A stretch of 64,000 nt of DNA, taken from Dietzia lutea (lineage in GTDB: Bacteria; Actinomycetota; Actinomycetes; Mycobacteriales; Mycobacteriaceae). The translations under genes were made by a program, and so were the position numbers. Under the pieces are notes generated by a model. The model was not told the DNA's origin, searched no databases, and saw nothing but the letters and a program-made list of their open reading frames with translations. Below, piece after piece: positions 1-14,188 of this stretch. The stretch covers positions 1,605,001-1,669,000 of the forward strand of contig NZ_CP015449.1 in assembly GCF_003096075.1 (NCBI RefSeq). The letters are read 5' to 3'. Every line of letters starts with the position of its first letter. Position 1 is the first letter of the stretch.

Positions 1-2322
<2,322 letters not shown>

Positions 2323-2430
2323 ACACAAACAGCTTTTCAAGAATGAACGCGTCCACTGTGCAGTATCTGAAACAACACACCCGCATCACACCGACAACAG
2401 TCGGAAACGATGTGGGCCTTGTTTCGCAGA

Positions 2431-2549
2431 GTTACGGCGGCCATAGCGGCAGGGAAACGCCCGGTCCCATTCCGAACCCGGAAGCTAAGCCTGCCAGCGC
2501 CGATGGTACTGCACTCGCGAGGGTGTGGGAGAGTAGGACACCGCCGAAC
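2431..2549 (+). rRNA. 5S ribosomal RNA
   Basis: The 119-base sequence starts GTTACGGCGG and ends CCGCCGAAC, so its termini pair to form helix I. The inner part carries the conserved CCCGGTCCCATTCCGAAC loop and the GGGAGAGTAGG element of bacterial 5S RNA. It lies about 108 bases after the 23S 3' end, in normal rrn order. No tRNA is seen in the spacer. Confidence 0.97.
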
Positions 2550-2562
2550 ACAACTTCATGAT

Positions 2563-2594
2563 CAGCGGGAGGGACTTCACAGTTCCTCCCGCTG
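2563..2594 (+). terminator. rrn operon terminator
   Basis: A 10-bp perfect stem (CAGCGGGAGG / CCTCCCGCTG) encloses a 12-base loop, followed by a short T-containing stretch. It stands 14 bases after the 5S gene, where the rrn transcript should end. Confidence 0.85.
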
Positions 2595-2658
2595 TTCGCA
2601 TTTGTACCCCTTCTACCCACTCCATGCCGGTCGACCCGGCGCACGTAAGGTGAACGAC

Positions 2659-3780
2659 GTGAACGAACCCCGGTCCGAGAACGCAGACCGCTCGCCCCGA
2701 CGCGGCGACCGCGACGTACCCCGCCGGGGCGACCGGGCCCCACAAGACCAGCGTCGCGACAACAGCTCCTACGGCGAACGCCGCGGGAAGCGGTACGACG
2801 GTTCCGACACCCCCCGCCCCGACCGCACCCACTCCGGCGAACGGCGCGGTGCCGGTCAGCGCTCGCCTGCCGACCGCGACCCGCGTCGAGGGGACGGCGC
2901 CCCCCGCGCTGGCGGCCCCCGTCGGGCTCCCGCCGGCGGCCGGGCCGGCGGCGACCGACGCACCGGCGCTTCCGGCGATGATCGCCGGAGCGGCGGCTCG
3001 AGCGGAGACCGGCGGGGCGGGGGCCCACGCGGAGGATCCGCACGCGGGTACCGTCCGGTCGGCGCCCCCAGGAGCGAAGGCCGCCCCGGTCAGGAAGCGC
3101 GGCAGGCCGCCCGCGCCGATGAGCCCGCCGTTCCCGACGACATCGAGGCCGCGGACCTCGACGCCGACGTGCGCCGAGATCTGCGGAGCCTCGACAAGTC
3201 CAACGCCGAGACCGTCGCCAGGCACCTCGTCGCCGCGATGCACCTCGTCGACGACGACCCGCAGCTCGCCCTGGCGCACGGGCGCGCCGCCAAGAACCGC
3301 GCCGGCCGCATCGGCGTCGTCCGCGAGACGCTCGGCGTCCTGGCCTACCGTGCCGGCGAGTGGTCCGAGGCGCTCAGCGAGCTCCGCGCCGCCCGACGGA
3401 TCTCCGGCGGTCCCGGCCTGCTTGCGATGATGGCCGACTGCGAGCGCGGGCTCGAGCGCCCGCAACGCGCCATCGAACTCGCCCGCGGCGACGAGTCGCG
3501 GATGCTCGATGCCGACGAGCTGGTCGAACTGCGCATCGTCGAGGCCGGAGCCCGTGTCGACATGGGGCAGCTCGACGCCGCCCTCGTGACCCTCCAGGAT
3601 GCGGGCGTCGATGCCGACGCCCGCGGAGAGTCCGCCGCCCGGCTCGACTACGCCTACGCGGAGGTCCTCCTCGCCTCCGACCGCAGGGACGAGGCGGCGG
3701 AGTGGTTCCGCCATGCGCTCTCCGCCGACCCCGAGGACGTCACCGGCGCCGCGTCTCGTCTGGCCGAACTGGAGGACTGA
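2659..3780 (+). CDS. TPR-like protein with an Arg/Gly-rich disordered N-terminus (Rv1691-like)
   Basis: The 373-aa protein has two parts. Residues 1 to about 155 are rich in Arg, Gly and Asp, with many RRGD/RGG-type triplets and no hydrophobic core, so they are probably disordered. Residues about 160-373 form an alpha-helical repeat region typical of tetratricopeptide proteins (for example ALAHGRAAKNRAGRIG and YAEVLLASDRRDEAAEWF). The reading frame is open further upstream through the 5S gene; the GTG at 2659 was chosen because AAGG lies 7 bases before it and the upstream part is rRNA and terminator. Its position just before the HAD phosphatase and tlyA matches Rv1691. The function is unknown; binding to RNA or protein partners is inference. 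Confidence 0.85.
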   Translation: MNEPRSENADRSPRRGDRDVPRRGDRAPQDQRRDNSSYGERRGKRYDGSDTPRPDRTHSGERRGAGQRSPADRDPRRGDGAPRAGGPRRAPAGGRAGGDRRTGASGDDRRSGGSSGDRRGGGPRGGSARGYRPVGAPRSEGRPGQEARQAARADEPAVPDDIEAADLDADVRRDLRSLDKSNAETVARHLVAAMHLVDDDPQLALAHGRAAKNRAGRIGVVRETLGVLAYRAGEWSEALSELRAARRISGGPGLLAMMADCERGLERPQRAIELARGDESRMLDADELVELRIVEAGARVDMGQLDAALVTLQDAGVDADARGESAARLDYAYAEVLLASDRRDEAAEWFRHALSADPEDVTGAASRLAELED

Positions 3781-3785
3781 TCGCG

Positions 3786-4784
3786 GTGAGCGTCACCACC
3801 CTGGCCGAGGCCCACGATGCGCTCCTCGTGGACCTCGACGGCACACTCATCCGCGGAACAGAGCCGATCCCCGGCGCCGCCGACGCACTCGAGCGGGCCG
3901 GCCTGCCCGTGGTGTACGTGACCAACAACGCCAGCCGGTCACCTGAGGACACCGCCGCCCACCTCCGTGAGCTCGGGTTCACCACCCGCCCCGACGAGGT
4001 CATGACCAGCGCACAGGCCGCGGTGGTCATGCTGGGCGAGCACGTCGCCCCGGGCTCCAGGGTTCTGGTCGTGGGTCACGACAGCTTCCGGCGACTCGCC
4101 CGCGAGGGCGGCTATGACGTCGTCCTCTCCGCGGACGACCGGCCCGACGCCGTGCTGCAGGGCCTGTCGCGAGAGCTGACCTGGGCCGACCTCGCCGAGG
4201 GCTGCCTCGCGATCCGCCGCGGCGTGCCCTGGATCGCCTCCAACGTCGACACGACTCTGCCGACGGAGCGCGGACTGCTGCCCGGGAACGGATCCCTCGT
4301 CGCCGCCCTGCGCGCCGCCACGGACCGCGAGCCCGTCGTCGCCGGAAAGCCCGCCGCAGGGGTGCTGCGTGCCGCCGCGGACCGCGTGGGCTCCACCCGC
4401 CCACTGGTGATAGGCGACCGACTCGACACGGACATCGAGGGGGCCGTCGCCGCTGGGATGCCCGCGCTGATGGTCCTCACCGGCGTCCACGACCAGACCC
4501 ACCTGCTGTCGGCCGATCCGCACCGGCGCCCCACCCATCTCGCGCCCGACCTGTCGGCGCTCGCCGAGCCCGCCGGCGCGTGCCGGATCCCGCATGCCCC
4601 CGAGCTCGGCGGCACCGTCGAGGACGGGATCCTGCACCTGTCCGGTGTCGCGGACCATCTGCACGGGTTGGATCTGGCCCGCGCCGTGATCGCACTGGCG
4701 TGGCGTCACGACGTGTCGCAGGTGTCCGCGGGCGGAGACGGCCTGCGATCCCGGCTCGCGGATGCGGGACTCGTCGTCGGCTAG
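3786..4784 (+). CDS. HAD-superfamily phosphatase (Rv1692-like)
   Basis: This 332-aa protein belongs to the HAD hydrolases of the NagD/PGP type. Motif I is VDLDGT, with the nucleophile Asp16 and Asp18; motif II follows the VTNNASRS stretch; GKPAAGVL gives the motif III lysine; and motif IV is IGDRLDTDIEGA. The family removes phosphate from small metabolites. The M. tuberculosis homologue has been reported to act on glycerol phosphate in lipid recycling, but substrate choice cannot be read from the sequence. GTG at 3786 follows the upstream stop by only five bases, so the two genes are probably cotranscribed. A TAG stop at its end forms part of a candidate -10 box for the next gene. Confidence 0.9.
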   Translation: MSVTTLAEAHDALLVDLDGTLIRGTEPIPGAADALERAGLPVVYVTNNASRSPEDTAAHLRELGFTTRPDEVMTSAQAAVVMLGEHVAPGSRVLVVGHDSFRRLAREGGYDVVLSADDRPDAVLQGLSRELTWADLAEGCLAIRRGVPWIASNVDTTLPTERGLLPGNGSLVAALRAATDREPVVAGKPAAGVLRAAADRVGSTRPLVIGDRLDTDIEGAVAAGMPALMVLTGVHDQTHLLSADPHRRPTHLAPDLSALAEPAGACRIPHAPELGGTVEDGILHLSGVADHLHGLDLARAVIALAWRHDVSQVSAGGDGLRSRLADAGLVVG

Positions 4785-4787
4785 CGT
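4782..4787 (+). promoter_or_regulatory. Candidate -10 box (TAGCGT), leaderless spacing to 4795
   Basis: TAGCGT fits the actinobacterial TANNNT -10 form and ends 7 bases before the GTG at 4795. It overlaps the TAG stop of the phosphatase gene. No clear -35 box is seen. Confidence 0.4.
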
Positions 4788-4794
4788 GTAGGCC

Positions 4795-5007
4795 GTGACC
4801 ACCCCCGGACCCCATCCACGTCCCGGGCCCACCGGGCCCGACATCGACGAGCTCCGCTCGGCGTTCGACGACCTGCTCGGCGACTCCGTCGGCGCGCCGG
4901 GGACCGACGCCGACGGCGGGGCGGTCCGCGACGACCAGGTCGCCGCGCTCGACGCCGCCCACGAGCTGCTCGCTCAGGCACTCACGGCGCTGGACGACCG
5001 ACGCTGA
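4795..5007 (+). CDS. Small conserved hypothetical protein (Rv1693-like)
   Basis: The 70-aa product has a Pro/Gly-rich start and an acidic, helical second half (DELRSAFDDLLGD, then DAAHELLAQALTALDD). It has no signal peptide, membrane segment or metal-binding motif. Its place between the HAD phosphatase and tlyA is the same as that of Rv1693 in M. tuberculosis, and this supports it as a real gene. Its stop overlaps the tlyA start (TGATG), so translation is probably coupled. Function unknown. Confidence 0.75.
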   Translation: MTTPGPHPRPGPTGPDIDELRSAFDDLLGDSVGAPGTDADGGAVRDDQVAALDAAHELLAQALTALDDRR

Positions 5008-5828
5008 TGGCGGCAAGACGCATGCGGCTCGACGCCGAGCTGGTACGCCGCAAGATGTGCGACAGTCGCGAACGGGCGCGGGACCTCATCGACTCCGGAC
5101 GCGTCATCGTCAACGGGGTGGCCGCCACGAAGCCCGCCACGCAGGTCGAACCCACCGCTTCGATCGCGCTCACCGCCTCCGACGAGCCGGAATGGGCGTC
5201 CCGCGGCGCCCACAAGTTGGTCGGCGCCCTCGACACTTTCGCCGACGTCACCGTCGACGGGGCGCGCTGTCTTGACGCCGGGGCCTCCACCGGGGGCTTC
5301 ACCGACGTCCTGCTGACCCGCGGCGCCGCCCGCGTCGAAGCCGTCGACGTGGGATACGGACAACTGGTCTGGCGACTGCGTAGCGACGAGCGCGTCGGCG
5401 TCCACGACAAGACCAACGTCCGGTCCCTGACGCCGGAGGACATCGGCGGCGAGGTCGACCTCGTGGTGTCCGACCTGTCGTTCATCTCCCTGCCGCTCGT
5501 GCTGCCCGCGCTCGCTAGGTGCGCACGACCGGGCGGGCACCTCCTCCCGATGGTCAAGCCCCAGTTCGAGGTGGGGCGTGACCGCGTCGGTCAGGGCGGC
5601 GTCGTCCGCGACCCCGAGCTGCGGATCGACGCCGTCACCGGTGTCGCGTACGCGGCCGCGGGCCTGGGGCTCGAGCCTCTGGGATGTGTGGCCAGTCCGC
5701 TGCCCGGGCCCTCCGGCAACGTCGAGTACTTCCTGCACCTGCGCAGGTCCGCATCGGGAGCGCCGACGGACCTCACCGACGAGGCGCGACACGCGATCCG
5801 CACGGCAGTCGAGGAGGGCCCACGATGA
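5007..5828 (+). CDS. tlyA: TlyA family 16S/23S rRNA 2'-O-methyltransferase
   Basis: The 273-aa protein methylates ribose 2'-hydroxyls in 16S and 23S rRNA. In mycobacteria these marks are needed for capreomycin and viomycin sensitivity. An S4 RNA-binding domain covers residues about 1-60 (RLDAELVRRK, RVIVNG). An FtsJ-like methyltransferase domain follows: the AdoMet site is LDAGASTGGFTD (89-100), and three members of the K-D-K-E catalytic set are visible as Lys70 (RGAHK), Asp156 (VSDLSF) and Lys184 (MVKPQFE). The start overlaps the stop of the small upstream gene. The length is normal for the family. nadK follows with a 4-base overlap. Confidence 0.96.
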   Translation: MAARRMRLDAELVRRKMCDSRERARDLIDSGRVIVNGVAATKPATQVEPTASIALTASDEPEWASRGAHKLVGALDTFADVTVDGARCLDAGASTGGFTDVLLTRGAARVEAVDVGYGQLVWRLRSDERVGVHDKTNVRSLTPEDIGGEVDLVVSDLSFISLPLVLPALARCARPGGHLLPMVKPQFEVGRDRVGQGGVVRDPELRIDAVTGVAYAAAGLGLEPLGCVASPLPGPSGNVEYFLHLRRSASGAPTDLTDEARHAIRTAVEEGPR

Positions 5829-6754
5829 ACGACATCCCCGAACCCGAGCAGCCCCGGCGCATCCTGCTCGAACCCAACATCGCACGACCGGACATCGTCG
5901 CGACGGTCGCCCAGGTGGTCGACGCCTGCGCGGAGCGGGGCATCGCCGTCCGGATGCTCGAGGACACCCGGGACCGGGTCGCCACGGGCGGGGGAGTCGA
6001 GTGCGTCCCCGACACCCCGGCCGCCGCCGAGGGCTGCGAACTCGTCCTGGTTCTGGGCGGGGACGGGACGTTCCTGCGCGCCTGCCAGTACGCCCACTCG
6101 GCGGACGTGCCCGTCCTGGGGGTCAACCTCGGACACATCGGCTTCCTCGCCGAATCCGAGGTCTCCTCACTGAGCGGCGCCGTGGAGCAGATCGCCGCGC
6201 GCGACTACCGGGTCGTGGAGAGGATGACGGTCGAGGCGACCGTCCTCAACGGCGACACCCGGCTCGCCCGGGACTGGGCGCTCAACGAGGTCAGCATCGA
6301 GAAGGTGGCACGGCAGGGCGTGCTCGAGGCCTCCGTCGAGATCGACGGCCGCCCCGTCAGTGACTACGGCTGCGACGGCATGCTGGTGTCCACCCCCACG
6401 GGATCCACCGCTTACGCGTTCTCCGCCGGGGGCCCCATCGTGTGGCCCGAACTCGACGCCATCCTCGTGGTGCCGAACAACGCCCACGCGCTCTTCGCCC
6501 GGCCCATGGTCGTGGCGCCCACCTCCCGGGTCGCGGTGGAGACCGGGGTCCGCTCGGGTCCCGCCGTCGTCGTGCTCGACGGGCGGCGCCTGGTCGACGC
6601 ACCGCCCGGAAGCCGCGTCGAGGTGGTCCGCGGTCGCCGCCCGGTCAAGTGGGTGCGGCTCGACGACTCGCCGTTCACCGACCGCCTGGTCACCAAGTTC
6701 GAACTGCCGGTCACCGGGTGGCGCGGACGATCGGGTGTCCGGCCGCTCACCTAG
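5825..6754 (+). CDS. nadK: NAD kinase
   Basis: The 309-aa enzyme phosphorylates NAD to NADP; mycobacterial forms can use ATP or polyphosphate. The GGDGT motif lies at residues 78-82 (VLGGDGTFLRA), NEV follows within WALNEVSIEK, and the substrate loop is STPTGSTAYAFSAGGP. ATG at 5825 overlaps the tlyA stop (ATGA), so the upstream in-frame extension was rejected. The order tlyA-nadK-recN is conserved in Mycobacteriales. Its TAG stop doubles as the start of a candidate -10 box for recN. Confidence 0.97.
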   Translation: MNDIPEPEQPRRILLEPNIARPDIVATVAQVVDACAERGIAVRMLEDTRDRVATGGGVECVPDTPAAAEGCELVLVLGGDGTFLRACQYAHSADVPVLGVNLGHIGFLAESEVSSLSGAVEQIAARDYRVVERMTVEATVLNGDTRLARDWALNEVSIEKVARQGVLEASVEIDGRPVSDYGCDGMLVSTPTGSTAYAFSAGGPIVWPELDAILVVPNNAHALFARPMVVAPTSRVAVETGVRSGPAVVVLDGRRLVDAPPGSRVEVVRGRRPVKWVRLDDSPFTDRLVTKFELPVTGWRGRSGVRPLT

Positions 6755-6757
6755 GGT
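6752..6757 (+). promoter_or_regulatory. Candidate -10 box (TAGGGT) for leaderless recN mRNA
   Basis: TAGGGT ends 6 bases before the GTG start of recN, so the +1 position would coincide with the start codon. No Shine-Dalgarno sequence precedes recN, which agrees with leaderless translation. Confidence 0.5.
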
Positions 6758-6763
6758 GGGTGC

Positions 6764-8524
6764 GTGCTCACGGAACTCCGGATCAGCGGCCTCGGCGTCA
6801 TCGACGAGGCCGTCGCCGACTTTTCGCCAGGACTGTCCGTCCTCACCGGAGAGACGGGCGCGGGCAAGACGATGGTCGTCACCGGTCTGAGACTGCTGGC
6901 CGGAGGACGCGCCGACCCCGGCCGTGTGCGCCGGGGCGCGGAGAAGGCGGTGGTCGAGGGGCGCTTCGACCTGTCCGCCACCGCCACGATGGATCCCGCC
7001 GATCGCCGGCATCTCGACGACCTCCTCGAGGACACCGATGTCGACCTCGACGAGGACGGCAGCGTGATCGCCGCCCGGCGGGTCGGCGCGGACGGACGCT
7101 CCCGCGCGCGGCTCGGCGGTCGCTCCGTCCCCGCCGGCACCCTCGCCCGGTTCTGCGCGCCGGTCCTCGCCGTGCACGGCCAGAACGACCAACTCCGGTT
7201 GTTGCGCCCGGACCGGCAGCGCGACGCCGTCGACGCCCACGGCGGCGACGAGGCCCGCGCCGCGCTCGAGGCGTACCGCGAGACCTACAGGCGGTGGCGC
7301 GACGCCGAACGCTCGCTGGCCGAGCGCACCGGTAGGGCTCGCGAGCTCGCCCGCGAGGCGGACCTGCTCCGCATGGGGCTCGAAGAGATCGACTCCCTCG
7401 ACCCGCAGCCGGGCGAGGAGGCCGAGCTCGACGCCCTCATCCGGCGCCTGACCGATTCCGAGGAGCTGCGCGAGGTGGCCGGGCAGGCCCACGAGGCGCT
7501 CACCGGCGACGGCGAGACCACCGAGCCGATGGTGGGGGTGCTCGACCTGCTGCGGCAGCGGCTGGCAGGTGCCGGCGACCCCGCGCTCGAGCCCATCGCC
7601 ACGAGCATCGGACAGGCCGTCGCCGCGCTCGGGGACGCGGCCACCGAACTCGGTCTGTACCTCGCCGAGCTGCCCGTCGACGCCGCCGACCTCGACTCGG
7701 CGCTGGAGAGACGGCACGACCTGCGCGCACTGACCCGCAAGTACGGCACGGACGTCGACGACGTCATCGCCTGGGCCGCCAGAGCGCGGACCCGACTGGG
7801 GGAGGTCGACACCTCCGACACCGCCGTCGCCGAGCTGCGCGCCACGGTGGAGCGGCTCGCGGCGGAACTGTGTGACCGCGGCGCCGCGCTGACCGCCGTC
7901 CGGCGCGCGGCGGGGGAGGACCTCGCCGCCCGGGTGACGGCCGAGCTCGCCGAGCTGTCGATGGGCGGCGCCCGCCTCGCCGTCCGCGTCACCCCGTCGG
8001 GGGACGGGCTCGACGGAGCCACCGAGAGCGGGCTCGACGACGTCGAACTGGCGATCGACGGGCCCTCGGGTCTGGTGCCGCTCGGCAAGGGCGCGTCCGG
8101 GGGCGAGCTGTCGAGGGTCATGCTCGCGCTCGAGGTGGTCCTGGCAGAACGCTCGGGCGGGGGCACCCTCGTGTTCGACGAGGTCGACGCCGGCGTGGGA
8201 GGCCGGGCCGCGCTGAGTATCGGCAAGCGGCTGGCCCGCCTGGCGCGGACGCACCAGGTCATCGCCGTCACCCACCTCGCCCAGGTCGCCGCCTACGCGG
8301 ACACCCACCTGGTCGTGCACAAGGACGCCGATCCCGCGGACGCCGACTCCGGGAGCTCCGGAGTCGTCGTCTCCGGGGTCACGGCGGTCGCGGACGCCGA
8401 CCGGGTGACCGAACTGGCTCGGATGCTCGCGGGGCTCGAGGACACCGACACCGGGCTCGCCCACGCGAGGGAGCTGCTGGAGAAGGCCCAGCAAGAAAAG
8501 TCTCAAGCTCAGGTCGACCGTTAA
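6764..8524 (+). CDS. recN: DNA repair protein RecN
   Basis: RecN is an SMC-like ATPase that acts in double-strand break repair. The 586-aa product has Walker A GETGAGKT at 29-36, a long helical, coiled-coil central region (about 150-400) rich in Ala, Glu and Arg, the ABC signature KGASGGELSR near 445, and Walker B TLVFDEVDAG near 470 followed by the H-loop AVTHLAQVA. GTG 6764 lies ten bases after the nadK stop. There is no Shine-Dalgarno sequence, but a TAGGGT box six bases upstream suggests a leaderless transcript separate from the tlyA-nadK message. The length is typical. Confidence 0.96.
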   Translation: MLTELRISGLGVIDEAVADFSPGLSVLTGETGAGKTMVVTGLRLLAGGRADPGRVRRGAEKAVVEGRFDLSATATMDPADRRHLDDLLEDTDVDLDEDGSVIAARRVGADGRSRARLGGRSVPAGTLARFCAPVLAVHGQNDQLRLLRPDRQRDAVDAHGGDEARAALEAYRETYRRWRDAERSLAERTGRARELAREADLLRMGLEEIDSLDPQPGEEAELDALIRRLTDSEELREVAGQAHEALTGDGETTEPMVGVLDLLRQRLAGAGDPALEPIATSIGQAVAALGDAATELGLYLAELPVDAADLDSALERRHDLRALTRKYGTDVDDVIAWAARARTRLGEVDTSDTAVAELRATVERLAAELCDRGAALTAVRRAAGEDLAARVTAELAELSMGGARLAVRVTPSGDGLDGATESGLDDVELAIDGPSGLVPLGKGASGGELSRVMLALEVVLAERSGGGTLVFDEVDAGVGGRAALSIGKRLARLARTHQVIAVTHLAQVAAYADTHLVVHKDADPADADSGSSGVVVSGVTAVADADRVTELARMLAGLEDTDTGLAHARELLEKAQQEKSQAQVDR

Positions 8525-8570
8525 GGCGACACGCCGGGTTGACCTCCCTCGTCACTCGAATCACACGCGT

Positions 8571-8576
8571 GATACT
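8571..8576 (+). promoter_or_regulatory. Candidate -10 box (GATACT) for steA
   Basis: GATACT ends 7 bases before ATG 8584 and no ribosome binding site separates them. This suggests leaderless transcription of steA. Confidence 0.35.
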
Positions 8577-8583
8577 CGTGCCC

Positions 8584-9752
8584 ATGAAGATGTCGGGTCT
8601 GCTCAATCGTCGCTCCCAGGACCTCGCCGGTGTCGTGGGCACCGTGCGCAGGATCGAGCCGGGGACTCCGGTGCCGAAGAGACTCGGTGCCAAGGACGTC
8701 GCCGTGCTCGACCTCAACCGTGCACCGGTGGAGACAGCCCGCGCACTCGTCGAAGCGGAGGTGGCGGCCGTGGTGCACGTCCCCGCCCCGGGCGAGGAGA
8801 TGCTGCCCCGGGCGGCCTTCCGCACCCTGGCCGCGTCGACGGTGCCCGTCATCGAGGACGCGGACCTGGCCGACGTCGCCGACGGGACCCGGGTCCGCAT
8901 CGACGACGGAGTCATCTACTCCGTCAAGTCCGAGGACGAACTCGCCGGTGGCCGCGAGGTCGGCGCCGCGACACTGCTCGCCGAGGTCGACAGCGCCGAG
9001 AAGAACTACGTCGAGTCGGCGCTGGCGCACCTGGCCAACGCGACCGAGTTCCTCAGCCTCGAGCATCCACTCCTGCTCGACGGTGAGGGACTGCCAGAGA
9101 TCGACGTCGACTTCACCGACCGCCACGTCGTGGTGGTCACGGGGGACGCCTCCTCGCGTGCCCAGCTGGCCGAGCTCAAGCCGTTCATCCGCGAGTACCG
9201 CCCGCTCCTCGTGGGCGTCGACGGGGGCGCCGAGCTGCTGCGCTCGACCCGGGTGACGGCCGACGTCGTCGTCGCCACCCCCACCGAGGTCTCCGACGAG
9301 GTCCTCACCGACGGGGCCGTCCTCGTCGTACCGGCGGATCGCGACGGCCGCGCCGAGGGGCTGGAGAAGATCACCGAACTCGGGGTCGGTGCCACGACGT
9401 TCCCGGCCGCCGCGACGGCGCGGGACATGGCGCTGCTGCTGGCCTACCACGGCGGGGCGGAGATGATCGTGGTCACCGGGGACGACCGGGGCCTGGAGAA
9501 CGCCTTCCGCCCGGCCTCCGCGCCGTCCTCGACGATGGTCGACACGACCGTCTCCTCGCGGCTCGTGCACGCCCACGCCTGCGCCACCCTCTACCGCTCC
9601 CGCGGCTCGGGGATCGGCCTCGCGCTGATCGTGCTCGCCGCCCTGGTCGCGGTCGGCGCCGTCGTGGTGGCCCGCGACGCCGCTCAGGACCTCCTGCTCT
9701 GGGCCATCGAGACCTGGAACTCCTTCGCGCTGTGGGTCCAGGGGCTCGTCCA

Positions 9753-9756
<4 letters not shown>
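8584..9756 (+). CDS. steA: SteA-like membrane protein (putative cytokinetic ring protein)
   Basis: This 390-aa protein is the homologue of Rv1697 and of corynebacterial SteA, which acts with SteB at the division site to control cell-wall hydrolysis. Residues about 160-340 resemble the thiamin pyrophosphokinase-like catalytic fold (HVVVVTGDASSR, VGVDGGAELL, MIVVTGDDRGLE). One transmembrane helix follows near residues 340-360 (IGLALIVLAALVAVGAVVVA). ATG 8584 (KMSGLL after Met) matches the mycobacterial N-terminus better than the TTG at 8539. The stop overlaps the steB start (TTGA). Confidence 0.9.
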
Positions 9757-12573
<2,817 letters not shown>

Positions 12574-12579
12574 GCGCAG

Positions 12580-13149
12580 ATGACCGACAGCGGTGCCCCC
12601 GGGTCCCACGACTACCGGACCGTCTCCAGCCGGGAGATCTTCGACGGTCGGGTGGTGCGCCTCCGTGTGGACACCCTGACCATGCCGGGCGGGGGCACCG
12701 CCGAGCGGGAGGTCTGCGGCCACGACGACGCCGTCGCGGTGGTGGCGCTGGACGACGAGCAGCGCATCACGCTGGTGCGGCAGTATCGCCACGCGGTGGG
12801 GGAGCGACTCTGGGAGCTGCCCGCCGGCCTGTGCGACGTCGAGGGTGAGGACCCCCTGGGGACCGCGCGCCGCGAGCTCGTCGAGGAGACCGGGCTCGAG
12901 GCCGAGCACTGGCGGCCGGTCATCGAGATGATCCCCTCGCCGGGATTCTGTACCGAGCGCGTGCACGTGTACCTGGCCACGGGGCTGCGTGAGGTCGGCC
13001 GCCCGGAGGCGGAGCACGAGGAGGCGGACATGGAGGTCGCCCGCATCCCGTTCGCGGAGGCCGTCGACTCCGTCCTCGACGGACGGATCGTCAACGGCCT
13101 CGCGGTGGCCGGCATCCTCGCGGCCCGCGCGGTGATCGACCGGTCCTGA
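12580..13149 (+). CDS. Nudix hydrolase, ADP-ribose pyrophosphatase type (Rv1700-like)
   Basis: The 189-aa protein contains the ADP-ribose pyrophosphatase form of the Nudix box, from [10 protein letters not shown] to [11 protein letters not shown], with the metal-binding Glu residues in RELVEE. It probably cleaves ADP-ribose to AMP and ribose 5-phosphate, removing a reactive by-product of NAD turnover. ATG 12580 lies six bases after the pyrG stop and GGGAG precedes it. The order pyrG-Nudix-xerD is that of M. tuberculosis. Other nucleoside diphosphate substrates cannot be excluded. Confidence 0.92.
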   Translation: MTDSGAPGSHDYRTVSSREIFDGRVVRLRVDTLTMPGGGTAEREVCGHDDAVAVVALDDEQRITLVRQYRHAVGERLWELPAGLCDVEGEDPLGTARRELVEETGLEAEHWRPVIEMIPSPGFCTERVHVYLATGLREVGRPEAEHEEADMEVARIPFAEAVDSVLDGRIVNGLAVAGILAARAVIDRS

Positions 13150-13166
13150 CGCGGCGGGCGTCGTCG

Positions 13167-14117
13167 ATGACCCCCGGGGGCGGGGCGACCGCCCGGATCC
13201 GCGAGTACCTGGACCACCTCGCCGTCGAGAAGGGCGCGTCGGCGCACACCCTCGCCGCCTACCGCCGCGACCTGGACAGGTACCGCCGCCACCTCGCGGC
13301 GGTGGGCGTCGACGACCTCACCGCGGTCACCGAGGCGCACGTCGAGGACTTCCGCGTCCGGTTGGCCGCCGGCGACCCGGACGAGGGCCGCGCCGCGCTG
13401 GCCCCGAGCTCGGTCGCGCGGACCCTCGCGGCGGTCCGCGGCCTGCACCGGTTCGCCACCCGCGACGGCGTGACCGAGGCCGACGTGGCCGCGGCCGTCA
13501 CCCCGCCGCGCCCGCCGCGCCGGCTGCCCAAAGCGCTGCCCGTCGACCGGATGATCGCCGTCATCGAGGCGGCGGGCGACACGGGCGTCGACACCGACCC
13601 GGGCAGGCTGCGCGATCGGGCGATGCTCGAACTGCTCTACGCGACCGGGGCCCGGGCCGCCGAGCTGATCGGCCTGGACGTCGACGACCTCGACGGCCTG
13701 GACCACCCCGAGGGCGGGACGGTGATCCTGCGCGGCAAGGGCGGCAAGGAACGCCTCGTCCCCGTGGGGCGCCCGGCGTGCGAGGCGGTGGGCGCCTACC
13801 TCACGCGCGCCCGGCCGGCCCTGGCGAAGCGAGGCGGCCCCGCGCTGTTCCTCAACACGCGCGGCGGCCGGATCTCGCGGCAGACGCTGTGGAACGTGGT
13901 GTCGGCGGCCGCGGCACGCGCGGGCGTGGCGCAGGAGGTGTCCCCGCACTCGTTCCGACACTCGTTCGCCACCCACCTGCTCGACGGCGGAGCGGACATC
14001 CGTGTGGTGCAGGAGCTGCTGGGACACGCCTCGGTCACCACCACGCAGGTGTACACCCTCGTCACGGTCGACACGCTCCGCGAGGTCTGGGCCGAGTGCC
14101 ACCCCCGCGCACGGTAA
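13167..14117 (+). CDS. xerD: Tyrosine recombinase XerD
   Basis: XerD with XerC resolves chromosome dimers at dif. The 316-aa protein has an N-terminal SAM-like DNA-binding domain (about 10-110, [20 protein letters not shown]) and a catalytic domain with Arg163 (ATGARAAEL), His261 and Arg264 (HSFRHSF), His287 (LLGHASV) and the nucleophile Tyr296 (TTTQVYT). The length is normal, and its place beside the ParA-like, scpA and scpB genes is the conserved chromosomal one, so this is the housekeeping enzyme and not a phage integrase. No strong ribosome binding site is visible. Confidence 0.95.
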   Translation: MTPGGGATARIREYLDHLAVEKGASAHTLAAYRRDLDRYRRHLAAVGVDDLTAVTEAHVEDFRVRLAAGDPDEGRAALAPSSVARTLAAVRGLHRFATRDGVTEADVAAAVTPPRPPRRLPKALPVDRMIAVIEAAGDTGVDTDPGRLRDRAMLELLYATGARAAELIGLDVDDLDGLDHPEGGTVILRGKGGKERLVPVGRPACEAVGAYLTRARPALAKRGGPALFLNTRGGRISRQTLWNVVSAAAARAGVAQEVSPHSFRHSFATHLLDGGADIRVVQELLGHASVTTTQVYTLVTVDTLREVWAECHPRAR

Positions 14118-14188
14118 CGTGACCGTGGGTACGGCGCGGGCCGCGAGACAGGCGGGTCCGGGTGAGACGGTGACGAGAGGAGACGCGG

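Noticed and set aside
8539-8583. TTG start for steA, 15 codons upstream
   Set aside because: ATG 8584 agrees with the mycobacterial N-terminus, and the interval includes a likely -10 box.
13167-14117. Integrase of a mobile element
   Set aside because: Length, catalytic residues and the link with scpA-scpB show the housekeeping XerD. No attachment repeats or phage genes are near.
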